In this document: positions 38,601 to 45,289 of the stretch, in pieces
Numbering within the stretch: position 1 is the stretch's first letter
Layout of the letters: each line of letters starts with the position of its first letter
Notes under the pieces: generated by a model
What the model was told of the DNA's origin: nothing
What the model saw: only the letters and a program-made list of their open reading frames with translations
Database searches by the model: none
Assembly (NCBI GenBank): GCA_026874595.1
Contig: CM049313.1
Location: forward strand, 15,747,508 to 15,811,507
Direction of reading: 5' to 3'
Source of the DNA: Sipunculus nudus
Taxonomy: Eukaryota > Annelida > Sipuncula > Golfingiida > Sipunculidae
Length of the DNA stretch: 64,000 bases
Program-made: the position numbers and the translations under genes

Positions 38601-41600
38601 TATAATATATATGGTAATTTAAACGACAACCTTAAATATGAGAAATAAATATACAGAATTTAAGACGGGCATAAAATAAAGAAATCTAATGACAACATTT
38701 TCAACTGCGTTTAAGCTATTCTGCAACTGATAATAAGACATACATATACAGCATCATAAAGTATAGGTCTTACTGTGTACGGTTCAATACGTTCTTGAAG
38801 GTCGTGGAAGGACTTGCAAGGATGTGGCCTTTACCGTAGGGCGACGTGAATGACCTTGAATGGTCGTGCGGGGTCAAAGTACACTTTGAAATGTTCACAA
38901 CGAACGGGACAGATCGTTGATCTCGACATAGAAATTGGCACCCCGTTGTTTACTGGGTGGAACTGACTTGGCGTGCCAAACCCTGGGAGCTGGGCCAAGG
39001 TAATTCTTCCTGTCACCCAAGATCGTGGACCGATGCCGTAAGATACCGAGGGAAAACGTGACTGGCCGTTGTTACCGTAACGCTGCCTAAGAGAACGTAG
39101 ATAACAGTGCCATAAACAGAACGTGGCGAGCGTGGGGAGATTTGGGCCTACCTACCTTCTTCTACGGCAAGCCACGTTTTACCTTAGAAGAACGTGGTTA
39201 TAGCCGTCGCAATGTCACAGAGGCACCGTGGATGAACGTGGATGAACGGGCTTCAATTTCTTCACGTTCACTCCCGATACTGCCACGTTCTGGTTTGCCG
39301 TAGCTGAACCGTGAGACACCGTAGAAGGACGTGGTAAGCGAGACCAAAACTTAAGTGAGACCTAGGCTTTAGGCTGGGACATTCATTGCTTATGGCATAT
39401 AACTCAACTAGCCAACCGTACCGAGAAATTAAGAATAATATAGATACTTATTAGATGGAGTCGGTATCTAACATGGTTAACGACTTCTTTACAGACTTTA
39501 CTGTCAGCAGAGCCGTCACCAACAGTACTAAGAACCAATAGTATAATCCGCCTGTCAACCATCTGCCTGCGTGCGCCCGCGTGCAGGGCTTTTCCAAATC
39601 ACTGGCCACTGAATTTGTGAGTCCACAACTCCTCTCACGTGCGATAGCCTACTTAATCTTTCAAAATCCCCTGGAAAACTCGAGTTTTGCAAAATTTTTT
39701 TTTTTTATGCCAGTGGACATCCAGATGACCTTACAATATGAAAGTTTTCATAAAAACGTATTTTGAAAGTTTTTAGACGATGATAAATCCTTAAACTAAA
39801 TTTATAAGGCTTTCCTAACTTTTTCCAAATTTTCCTTTGGGACAGTGCGTTGGCCTTCAAACGTGAACGATGGGTTTTCGCTCGATGACTCACCCGCTAA
39901 AAAGATGAATAATGATGATGTCCACGGTTCTCTATTCCTTTTTCAAGCACCCATTGCTTTAATAAAATACGGATATAATTTTTAAATGTTTGCAAATATA
40001 ATTTCCGACTCACACCTATTTTGGTCATCGTTCACATTCTGTTTCCCGCTGTAAAACTAAGCTCATGTCTCCTTTCCTAATTTGACTTCTAGGTTGAGAC
40101 TGAGGTATTCTGCGTTGATTCCTAAACATCCGAGGAACTGAACAAAATAAAATAGTGTTGTTACAGGCAATAAAAATGTTTTCCAATTTCGTTTCTTCTG
40201 TAATTAGGCCACTCTCCTCATGAATGACAACACGTCAAATACGGGTTTTCAGGACAGTCAAAATACTTTAAAATCTGTCATAAAAACTAACATAAAACAA
40301 ACACTTAATCGATCTCCACGTCATGGAAAGACTGTTAATCACAGATCAATTTAAACCACTACAATAGTTAGCCTAAAAAGAAAATATTTCTAAATATAGG
40401 ACAGTGCTTAGCACTTAAGTGTTGACAATATTTCTTAAATGAAAACGAAGATTACTTGATCTTAATTGACAATATTTGTTCTAATTAACAGCTTGGTCGG
40501 CATTGCTTGACGCAAATTGCATGGCAGTTTTAATTTCAGCGTTCTATGCGATATGAAGGGAGAAATATTTCAAACCTACAAATTTTCAGGCGTTACAAGG
40601 CTTAAGGAGGACATACTTTTACTTGACTAAGACTCGAACCTTCAACCGATCTAGTTCCCGACTTCCTTTATGACAGTACGTTGAAAAACGGACGGTCTTG
40701 CATGAAATCCTATTTTTTAAAACCTAAGATATAGGATTCTCAGAAGCGAGGCGACACCTGCAGAAACAATAAGAGACGAATAAAGAAATTATTTGTGGGC
40801 CGTTTATAACAGGTGACGAGGTAAATTATCACGGCTGGCCCACAGTGACATTTTCAAGGCTTCTCGTCCCAGGGATTTTGTCTGATCAAATCGAGGCGGC
40901 ATGACTATTTATGAGTTTGGTCTCAGTTACTCGTGCTGATGGCTCCCAGAAATTCTGTGAATGAACACGGTTTCTGCTTGTGACATTTGTAAATACGGAA
41001 GACGGAAATCCTTCTCCGCTGCCCGTTATTAATGTGCTTAAGGTCATCTCCTTCTTTAGTGCAGAAAAAAATTTCAATTTCAAAATTGCCTCCGTTAAAG
41101 AAGTTTGGCTGCCTTTACCAATTTTACCAGTGTTTGTGCATCTAAATGTTTGTTGGTTTGTCTATGTACAAGACGATTCAAAATGTAAAAGGCTAATTTC
41201 AATAATATTTAGTGGACAGATGGTTTATTTCGAATGGTATGCACCATTCTTTTGTAATAAAAGGGGCACTGGGTTCCACTGGAATACACTTGAAATAAAC
41301 AAATAAGAGAAAATGGGCATAAAGTTGTTTAATCTCATCCCTGTCCTGGTTGGTTGGTTTGTTTGTAGAAACCTATGCTATTAGCTGAAAGTTATGGTCG
41401 GGTATAGATAAAACAGCTTTCTAATTTGTAATAATTCTCATCTTGAGCCTACCCTCAAAATATATATATATATATGTATACAAGCACGCCTTCGCTTTCA
41501 CACACATTTTTATTATTATTATTATTTTTATTATTATTATCATCATCAGCCTGCGTGGACTCGAGCCGTTACTGTGAGCGCTGGGCGGGGTTCGGCCTAT

Positions 41601-42307
41601 GTAAGAGTGGATTCTTCAAGAACTACATGCGTTTGTACTGCAAGAAGTCCTGCCGTCTTTGTCCAAGGAGTGTTTCACTTGGGAATGGTGCTAGCGACCC
41701 AGGTCAGTAATTCACATACGTAAAAATGCGTTTATAATTAGATGCATCAAAACGTGTTATATGAAGGATGGTATCATTTATGTACTTCATTAACTTGGCG
41801 AGGTCGATGACTCTGTTAACTGGGGTCATAGAGCGCCATCTTTCAAAGTTTTATACCTTTACACTGCCCGTAAACGGAATAGACATATCACGACGTATTA
41901 TTACAGATATTCATAAAAGGAGGATTTTATTTTCTGGTTGTTACTTAGATCTCACTAACACACCAACGTGAACATACAAAGTTGAATTGGTGCAAGGCTC
42001 CATGCACACGAAGTATATATCATATATTTGGAATTTACATTCTTCAGTAAATTCCGGTGTTTCGGCAACCTAGCCATATTAGTATATATCGCATGTGAAT
42101 GAATGCACTGTCGACATTTGTCAATGGCTGCCTAGTCGTAACAATGCACAGTGTATACTTTTATAATGTACTCTTCTATGATTATCAGCTGGTGAAGCGT
42201 GCGCCGACACCCGTATCAGCTGTAAACGCTGGGCGCGTCGCGGAGAATGTCGGAAGAGACCGAAGCTCATGGCCCGCTACTGCAAAGAAACGTGCGGTCT
42301 CTGCTGA
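7561..42307 (+). CDS. Secreted astacin-family zinc metalloprotease with three C-terminal ShKT domains (12 coding exons)
   Basis: Twelve exons (7561-7593, 8592-8652, 23283-23376, 26325-26428, 28516-28636, 29180-29246, 29846-30049, 31111-31237, 32631-32780, 36685-36828, 41550-41702, 42189-42307) join in frame to 458 codons plus TGA, all at GT-AG sites. Domain order: signal peptide (1 to about 20); propeptide to R74 with Asp-switch candidate D49; RxKR site 71-74; astacin domain 75-270 with [12 protein letters not shown] (zinc H166, H170, H176; catalytic E167), Met-turn SVMHY (221-225, Y225 the fifth-ligand Tyr) and the four family cysteines C117, C139, C158, C269; a six-Cys segment 273-302; Gly-rich linker; ShKT domains at 322-356, 370-406 and 424-458. 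Known of the family: secreted zinc endopeptidases, made as zymogens, acting in matrix processing, hatching or digestion. The exact substrate cannot be told. All catalytic residues are present, so it should be active. The length is normal for an astacin with ShKT tail. The spliced model is my assembly and has no transcript support. Confidence 0.95.
7594..8591 (+). other. Astacin intron 1
   Basis: AT-rich intron of 1.0 kb with an AAT run passing into a long AT run near 7756-7851 and a TG run near 8471-8484. No further gene content was seen. Confidence 0.7.
7756..7851. repeat. Compound microsatellite (AAT)n(AT)n
   Basis: An AAT repeat runs directly into about 50 bases of uninterrupted AT. The ORF through it (poly-Asn then Ile-Tyr) is an artefact of the repeat. 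Confidence 0.95.
8592..8652 (+). CDS. Astacin exon 2: end of signal peptide and start of propeptide
   Basis: Acceptor TTTATCCCAAG and donor A|GTAAGT; phase 0 in, phase 1 out. It encodes residues 12-31 ([13 protein letters not shown] then a Ser-rich stretch) plus one base of S32. The propeptide is poorly conserved in this family, so support is the splice sites and the clean join to exon 3 across 14.6 kb. A CA microsatellite starts about 10 bases after the donor. Confidence 0.72.
8664..8700. repeat. CA microsatellite beside the exon 2 donor
   Basis: About 18 CA units begin about ten bases after the exon 2 splice donor. Confidence 0.95.
10201..10885. mobile_element. Element with perfect 12-bp terminal inverted repeats
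   Basis: Begins GGCGGCGAAACC and ends GGTTTCGCCGCC, 685 bases, inserted inside the left part of the foldback. It contains a C15 run, palindromic GGGGGCTTAGCCCCC, a C-run near 10688 and a long AT run before the right end. No clear target-site duplication and no coding frame. Class unknown, presumably non-autonomous. Confidence 0.55.
10730..10838. repeat. AT/GTAT microsatellite
   Basis: About 100 bases of AT with occasional GTAT interruptions. The Ile-Tyr frames over it are artefacts. Confidence 0.95.
11356..11397. repeat. AT microsatellite
   Basis: Uninterrupted AT repeat of about 40 bases. Confidence 0.95.
11889..12120 (+). repeat. Tandem direct duplication of about 115 bp
   Basis: 11889-11998 and 12004-12120 share CCTTCACTCC, AATAATTTGAAT.TGTCA.TTGA, TATATATAAGTTG and a TGTGTTT..GTATGT.TG tail in the same order. 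Two copies, moderately diverged. Confidence 0.7.
12466..12514. repeat. Hairpin with 16-bp stem
   Basis: CTGCCACCTAAACGTC (12466-12481) pairs with GACGTTGAGGTGGCAG (12499-12514) with one mismatch around a 17-base AT-rich loop. The stem is too short for a typical miRNA precursor, so it is more likely a small foldback. Confidence 0.6.
14930..15205 (+). repeat. Dispersed mollusc-type repeat, intron 2 copy
   Basis: Shares ordered blocks with 25240-25640: CCCATAaTaCCAGGTTTATTC, TATTCCTTGATGAcGTTCC, GAACCCGGGTCATGTG and the terminal ACACACGAACGGGGATGAA ... CTAGCGGAGGCA. Reads as a truncated copy. Confidence 0.65.
15480..15720 (-). repeat. SINE-like fragment with tRNA-type B-box
   Basis: On the minus strand AGTTCGAATC (15676-15685) matches a pol III B-box and is followed by a GC-rich body with GGGATTTTTCACCC. 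No convincing A-box is seen, so the head is incomplete. It sits in intron 2. Confidence 0.4.
16337..20255 (+). repeat. 3.9 kb composite array of about 337-bp units
   Basis: The phrase CATGATTTTTGGCATACATAT recurs at 16642, 16979, 17318, 18001, 18336, 18674 and 19011, with more diverged copies near 17655, 19670 and 20012 and a truncated one near 19300. Each unit also carries ACCTAGAATCTTCATTCTTGACA and GGTGGCGCCACCTGTATTTTT. The array starts TTTTTAGCTCAGCTGAC, has a second identical head at 17689, and ends GTCAGCTGAGCGTCTTGACC. Terminal AGCTCAGCTGAC / GTCAGCTGAGC are inverted repeats. No coding frame; probably a non-autonomous element with internal tandem repeats. Confidence 0.9.
21506..21539. 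repeat. AT microsatellite
   Basis: About 17 uninterrupted AT units in intron 2. Confidence 0.95.
22693..22796 (+). repeat. Dispersed repeat, copy 2 (see 545-675)
   Basis: Second copy in intron 2, in the same orientation as 545-675, with several small indels. Confidence 0.6.
23283..23376 (+). CDS. Astacin exon 3: propeptide with aspartate switch
   Basis: Acceptor TTTATGTTTCAG and donor AA|GTAAGTC; phase 1 in, phase 2 out. It encodes residues 33-62, including [14 protein letters not shown]. Astacin propeptides block the zinc with an Asp in an FxGD-type motif. Here D49 sits in the matching place before M-K-F-T, but the Gly is replaced by Met. This aligns with the 'DMxxT..QW' pattern common before the catalytic domain. 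Confidence 0.88.
23377..26324 (+). other. Astacin intron 3
   Basis: 2.9 kb. Contains a C17 run near 23605, a motif pair with 33108-33160 in opposite orientation (GGTTCGTTTT.AGTAGA.ACGACC), and the dispersed repeat at 25080-25640. Otherwise AT-rich with no gene seen. Confidence 0.65.
25080..25640 (+). repeat. Dispersed mollusc-type repeat (GCGGAGGC / CGAACG family)
   Basis: The first part matches 5926-6076 in inverse orientation; from about 25230 on it matches 14930-15205 (CCCAggTTcATTC, TATTCCTTGATGA, GATCACGTGA-like and ACACGAACgGGgAtGAA blocks). It lies in intron 3 and also resembles 43670-44030, 51470-51720 and 59110-59370 on the opposite strand. No coding capacity. Confidence 0.65.
26325..26428 (+). 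CDS. Astacin exon 4: maturation site and N-terminus of the catalytic domain
   Basis: Acceptor TTTCGTTGCAG and donor TTCA|GTAAGT; phase 2 in, phase 1 out. It encodes residues 64-97 with a furin-type R71-E-K-R74 site, then [10 protein letters not shown] and [13 protein letters not shown]. The W....IPY block is the typical start of the mature astacin fold. Cleavage after R74 would leave the new N-terminus nine residues before that Trp. Confidence 0.95.
26429..28515 (+). other. Astacin intron 4
   Basis: 2.1 kb. Around 27545-27670 a short CCCGATGT.. / GTCACCC-rich patch recurs a few times; otherwise nothing recognisable. Confidence 0.6.
28516..28636 (+). CDS. Astacin exon 5: upper catalytic subdomain
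   Basis: Acceptor TATATTTTCAG; donor GG|GTAGGC, which is a weak consensus. Phase 1 in, phase 2 out. It encodes residues 99-137, including the helix around [16 protein letters not shown] and the strand [10 protein letters not shown]117 is the first family cysteine and should pair with C269 of exon 8. The following intron is short (543 bases). Confidence 0.93.
28637..29845 (+). other. Astacin introns 5 and 6 (around exon 6)
   Basis: Introns of 543 and 599 bases on either side of the 67-base exon 6. CTCTC-rich near 28880-29030. No other feature seen. Confidence 0.6.
29180..29246 (+). CDS. Astacin exon 6: GC..YVG block with second disulfide
   Basis: Acceptor TTACACAG and donor AAAG|GTAAAC; phase 2 in, phase 0 out. 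It encodes [13 protein letters not shown] and VDLARGCRK (residues 138-160). C139 and C158 are the second conserved disulfide pair of the astacin fold. The usual Trp in GCxS is Ala here, which is common in the family. Confidence 0.95.
29846..30049 (+). CDS. Astacin exon 7: zinc site and Met-turn
   Basis: Acceptor TTCACAG and donor TAT|GTAAGT; phase 0 both sides. It encodes residues 161-228: [23 protein letters not shown] and [12 protein letters not shown]. Every signature residue is present: H166, E167, H170, G173, H176, E177, the RPDRD segment, M223 of the Met-turn and Y225. This is the clearest diagnostic exon in the window. Confidence 0.98.
30050..31110 (+). other. Astacin intron 7
   Basis: 1.06 kb with a GA microsatellite at 30812-30865. 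An ORF at 30231-30449 has no recognisable protein character. Confidence 0.6.
30812..30865. repeat. GA microsatellite
   Basis: Twenty-seven uninterrupted GA units in intron 7. Confidence 0.97.
31111..31237 (+). CDS. Astacin exon 8: end of catalytic domain
   Basis: Acceptor TTCCTCCTCAG and donor AACT|GTAAGT; phase 0 in, phase 1 out. It encodes residues 229-270: [33 protein letters not shown]. The IGxR..hS..D..KlN.mY.C pattern is the standard C-terminal part of astacins; C269 closes the first disulfide. Reading on through the donor gives CKCCHLVTD and a later stop, so a retained intron would truncate the protein before the ShKT domains. Confidence 0.96.
31480..32190 (+). mobile_element. Tandem-repeat element with 3' hairpin (Helentron-like), intron 8
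   Basis: About five units of roughly 145 bases, marked by GGCGCCACCTGTCTGG at 31480 and decayed copies near 31620, 31750, 31898 and 32044. Each unit carries AAAGTTaTCCAAGA, a 'CAGgC.aATACa..CCACTcCT' block and GGATGAACGC-like sequence. A GCGGCGGCGGAACCCGG stretch and then a hairpin (GTATCTGCAAAAC-TTT-GTTTTGGCGGATAC, 32161-32190) follow. Non-autonomous bivalve elements with central tandem repeats and a terminal hairpin are known; this assignment is inference. Confidence 0.6.
32557..32621. repeat. TA microsatellite against the exon 9 acceptor
   Basis: About 32 uninterrupted TA units end only nine bases before the exon 9 splice site (TTGTTCGCAG). Confidence 0.97.
32631..32780 (+). CDS. Astacin exon 9: six-Cys segment and Gly-rich linker
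   Basis: Acceptor TTGTTCGCAG directly follows a roughly 65-bp TA microsatellite; donor CAAG|GTGGGT. Phase 1 both sides. It encodes S271-Q320. Cysteines 273, 279, 290, 292, 294 and 302 include the [12 protein letters not shown] pattern often found after the catalytic domain in invertebrate astacins. A Gly/Asn/Thr-rich flexible linker (about 303-320) follows. It is too short for a CUB domain and is not a canonical EGF. Confidence 0.92.
34051..34612. mobile_element. Harbinger-like MITE with TAA target-site duplication
   Basis: Starts GGGTGCCTTTCCATACATGCGG and ends with its exact reverse complement, CCGCATGTATGGAAAGGCACCC. TAA flanks both sides (34048-34050 and 34613-34615). A 3-bp TWA duplication with GGG-starting termini is the hallmark of the PIF/Harbinger superfamily. 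Length 562. Inside, the subterminal words CATGCGGGGACCCGC and GCGCGGGTCCCGC recur in both orientations. No transposase frame. Confidence 0.85.
35466..36262. mobile_element. pogo/Tigger-like MITE with TA duplication
   Basis: Left end CAGTAGAGCGCCGTATTTCCG; right end reads, reversed, GAGTAGAGCGCCGTTTTTACG. Flanked by TA at 35464-35465 and 36263-36264. CAGTAGA-type termini with TA duplication match the pogo/Tigger group of Tc1/mariner. Length 797; subterminal ATTTCCGAATG words occur at both ends. The antisense ORF at 35637-35858 has no transposase motif. Confidence 0.75.
36685..36828 (+). CDS. Astacin exon 10: first ShKT domain
   Basis: Acceptor TTTATTATAG and donor AAAC|GTAAGT; phase 1 both sides. 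Six cysteines (322, 329, 338, 349, 353, 356) surround [19 protein letters not shown], the classic ShKT pattern. A basic, Pro-rich linker follows (NGKPPQPK). ShKT domains are about 36-residue disulfide modules found on many secreted invertebrate proteases. The fold is named for a sea-anemone peptide, and its presence here does not imply toxicity. Confidence 0.95.
38780..39345. repeat. Word-repeat block: AACGTGG, ACCGTA and complements
   Basis: GAACGTGG or AACGTGG, its complement CCACGTT, and CCGTA/TACGG words occur many times at irregular spacing on both strands (for example 39121, 39191, 39234, 39264-39286, 39323). GC content is higher than the surrounding intron. No stable period and no coding frame. 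Confidence 0.55.
40590..40680 (-). repeat. tRNA-like B-box fragment
   Basis: On the minus strand AGGTTCGAGTC (40631-40641) fits a pol III B-box, inside GGTTGAAGGTTCGAGTCTTA. No A-box or cloverleaf could be folded, so it is at most a decayed SINE head. Confidence 0.3.
41505..41548. repeat. TTA/TCA microsatellite forming the exon 11 acceptor tract
   Basis: A TTATTA run becoming TCATCATCAG occupies the place of the polypyrimidine tract of exon 11. Confidence 0.9.
41550..41702 (+). CDS. Astacin exon 11: second ShKT domain
   Basis: Acceptor CATCATCAG is preceded by a TTA/TCA microsatellite; donor CCAG|GTCAGT. Phase 1 both sides. Six cysteines (370, 377, 386, 399, 403, 406) with ERWAGFGLC and CKKSCRLC. 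The spacing between the third and fourth Cys is two residues longer than in ShKT 1. The NP-x-FM motif is replaced by KNYM. A short polar linker ([13 protein letters not shown]) leads to the next domain. Confidence 0.94.
41703..42188 (+). other. Astacin intron 11
   Basis: 486 bases of AT-rich sequence between ShKT exons 2 and 3. No feature seen. Confidence 0.6.
42189..42307 (+). CDS. Astacin exon 12: third ShKT domain and stop codon
   Basis: Acceptor GATTATCAG, phase 1 in. Six cysteines (424, 431, 440, 451, 455, 458) with [10 protein letters not shown] and CKETCGLC; the sixth Cys is the last residue, followed by TGA at 42305-42307. The domain is very basic (many Arg/Lys). Ending exactly on the last ShKT cysteine is typical of such proteins and supports this as the true C-terminus. 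Confidence 0.95.
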
Positions 42308-42729
42308 AACCATCCCGGCCATTGGCCCTCTATAGCAGGAAAACATAATGATGTTTGAATGTACTGTTTGAATAGGCTTTAGCATTTGTGTAATTTTTAT
42401 CCAGAACCATGTTTCCAGGGATACAGTGGTTGTGGATTGTTAGCTCTTGTTACTGTTACTGCTCTTGATAGACCGATCGTCGGCTCAGATAAAATGACTC
42501 GTGATCCAAAGAGTGTAATATTAATCCTCTGTCCCGGTAAGTCTAATACTGTAAGAAATATGTTTGTATATAGAGCAGATGAGGACACAAAGTAAGCAGT
42601 AAGCTTCCGTTTTTAACCCCGTTTTTAACCACTTGTGTGTTTGTCGGTTTGTTTATTGTCAGCATGATAACAAAACAAAACTACTTTAATATAATTGTCC
42701 GTTCCACTCATCCGTTTTTTTTTTGCCAT
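42308..42729 (+). other. Presumed 3' UTR and downstream flank of the astacin gene
   Basis: No AATAAA is present before the repeat array begins at about 42730; only weaker variants (for example AATATA near 42688) occur. The first AATAAA lies at 43225 inside array unit U0. The polyadenylation site therefore cannot be placed from sequence. Confidence 0.4.
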
Positions 42730-44500
42730 AGTTATTCACAAAATCAGGTTATTTTGGAAATATACCTATCAGGTAATCAACCAGATAATCCGCAATTATT
42801 TATGAGGAAACCACCACCATACCCTGCCAATGAACTGACGTGAAATAGTTTAAGATTTGAGAAACAGTCTATTTTTGACACGACATGTTGTCTGAAGTGA
42901 CAAGGTTAAGGACAGACGTTTATCGGAAGAAGATATTACTTGGTACCATAAATACGACAAAAGACATATTAGCTTACTGACGTCTGAGTACACATATGCC
43001 ATAATGGACAAAAGAAGTGGCCTTTCTAAATTATTGCCAAAGCCAAAGAGTGCCCCTTGGTGGCAATATTCCCGATGTCAATGGAATATTGTGTAGGCTA
43101 GAACCAAGGTCAGGGAAGACCCCATTAAAATCTAATGCGCAGTCGCATAAAGTTGCCGATCGTGTAGGATCATTAAGCCTTGGCGGAGGTTTGCGCTCTA
43201 TTGTGTATGTTATTATGCAGCAAGAATAAAAGAGATTGGTCCACTGATACACACGCATTGCATGTTGCCAAAGGAATTACATGTGTAATATACTATTTTA
43301 ACCTCAGGGACAAGACACCTTGATCTACGCAATAAACATTGTATTGAACTAAAGGACCAGAATTCTCGAATTTCGCCAACTGAGTTTCTTTGATAGAAAC
43401 CTTTTTACATTGTCTTCCATTTGTATCGAATGAATATAGATCTTTTGTTAGTTTATTGTATTTGCTTATAAAATAAATATTTTCATATTGACACGTTCTT
43501 CTTTGATGTTCATAATGAAACAATGTATTTTAATAATATAATATCGAGGCCATACGTTAAAGGCTGGAACATGGCGACAAGATTATGGTGAGTAAGTTGA
43601 AAGAATAACTTTCCAAGCTGTACAAAACATTATTTTTTGAAAAACATACGACCCAGGAGGCATTTATTGCCTCCGAAATGAGGGTATGCGTTCATCTTCG
43701 TTCGTGTGTATGTTTCTGTGTTTGTGTTTGTTCACAACACAACTCAAGCAATCGAAAACGGAATCTTATATTGCTAGGGCCGTTTTGGAACGAGCCAATG
43801 TTGAATCAATTTGATATGGTTTAGATCCGGACATGATCTGGTTTCAGAAAATCATCAAGGAATATTCACAAATGTGTAGTCACGTATGCATGAATGAACC
43901 TGTACTGGGAATATGGGCCGAATAAGTGAATGCAAACACAGTTTTGAAGCGTCCTACAATAGGAACCCTCATGGCGGGGGGCTTGCATTCCTTAGAGTGT
44001 AAATTTCTAGTAATGAATTTTTTAGGGTGGTATTTAATAGATGGAATACCCATCTCTTTCGCCTGCTAAATCTACTTGGCTCACATGGGCAGGTCCCAAA
44101 CAACCCTTCAGATCACGTTGTCCATATTAACATGACCCGAGGTCACAAAACCCTGAAGTATGAATGGTTTGGCTTGCTTTGGTTGGCTCTAGATATTATG
44201 TCAGGTGGCCTTAAGAACCCTATTGTCTGATTTTTATGTGTGTTGAGCAAAAGCTCAAGCATATTTATCAATACTTGTAAAATATTTTCAATCTTTCGCA
44301 AATTAAAGGCATGTCATTCAAATGTTTGTGTGGGGCTGCTTGAATTTTGGCTACGCTGCAGTAGCACCAAGATTGTGCAAAATGAGATTTGTTTCATTTT
44401 CTTGACCTTGTTTGACTCTAGATGCAACAAACTCCCAGGCAAAAAAGTTAAATACCAGAATTTAATTTTAAACATGTACAAAAGAGGCCCATACTTCAGA
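42730..44500 (+). repeat. Array unit U0: diverged partial copy
   Basis: Matches 49850-52100 of U1 in order (AGTTATTCACAAAATCA; ATAATCCG.AATTATT; GCGCAGTC.CATAAAGT.GCC; GATTGGTCCACTGATACACAC; GAAACAATGTATTTTAATAA; AACATGTAC.AAAGAGGCCCAT). It lacks the part equivalent to 50215-50970 and is much more diverged than U1 and U2 are from each other. Confidence 0.8.
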
Positions 44501-45240
44501 ACTTTTGTAGATGTCATATAAGAAAAAAATTGCAAAAATTAGATACAGCCACGTATCCTTGAATGGACGAGTCCAAAATATCTGGAAGTGAATGGGTAAA
44601 ATGGAGTGGCGCGTGCATAATAACCCGGTGCTGAAGTCACGTTCCTTCAAATGAACACTGATGGCTGGATTCGTGTCACAAAATTAGTTTTATCTAATAC
44701 AGCCATGCGGACAAAAATATCTACCTATTTAACAAGGGGGAAGTTATTGCCAAACCTAATTACTCACGATTCAAAGGCTTGTTTACAGAGATTACATAGA
44801 CTTAAGGTTCTGTAATCTAAAGTTAAGTTCGCTTTAGGTACATTGCAATTAATTTCTTTAATTTCCTGTTATCTAAAACGAGCCTGTTTATTCTTTAAAC
44901 CATTCTAGACCTTTGCAAATAAATAACCACAAACATTTTTAGCCGGACATTAACCTCAATAATAATTCAGAAAATGTCGCTGATGAAAGTGTTTTCATAA
45001 ATTCGAATGTAATCTTACGACCATGCATGCCCTCAGGAAGCAGGGACCCTGGGAAAATTCCATATTTTATTTTAAGTTCGTTGGATGAAAGGTCAAGGAT
45101 TATTTTAAGCATACATAGGAACTTAAATGTTACCACTACAAGGAACTACAAAAAGTTAATCACCTCCACATAGTGGACAGTTTTTGATATTCCTGAGTCT
45201 TCCCGAGGTATTTCTTTTCTGTGTAAACCATTTCCATACC
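44501..45240. other. Spacer between U0 and the LTR-like region
   Basis: AT-rich sequence with no gene or repeat relationship that I can identify; ends with a short TCTA repeat at 45241-45257. Confidence 0.5.
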
Positions 45241-45289
45241 TCTATCTATCTATCTAGATGCAATATATATATATAATATATATTACGTT

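Larger units (their letters stand above)
36829..41549 (+). other. Astacin intron 10
   Basis: 4.7 kb. Holds the GAACGTGG/CCGTAG word-repeat block at 38780-39345, a B-box-bearing fragment near 40600-40670, and the TTA microsatellite at its 3' end. No exon-like sequence was seen between 36829 and 41549. Confidence 0.65.

Noticed and set aside
43031-43258. Frame YSCCIIT..RSATLCDCA seen in U0, U1 and U2
   Set aside because: Three copies give varying residues at non-synonymous positions, flanks lose the frame, and it lies in a repeat; not a gene.
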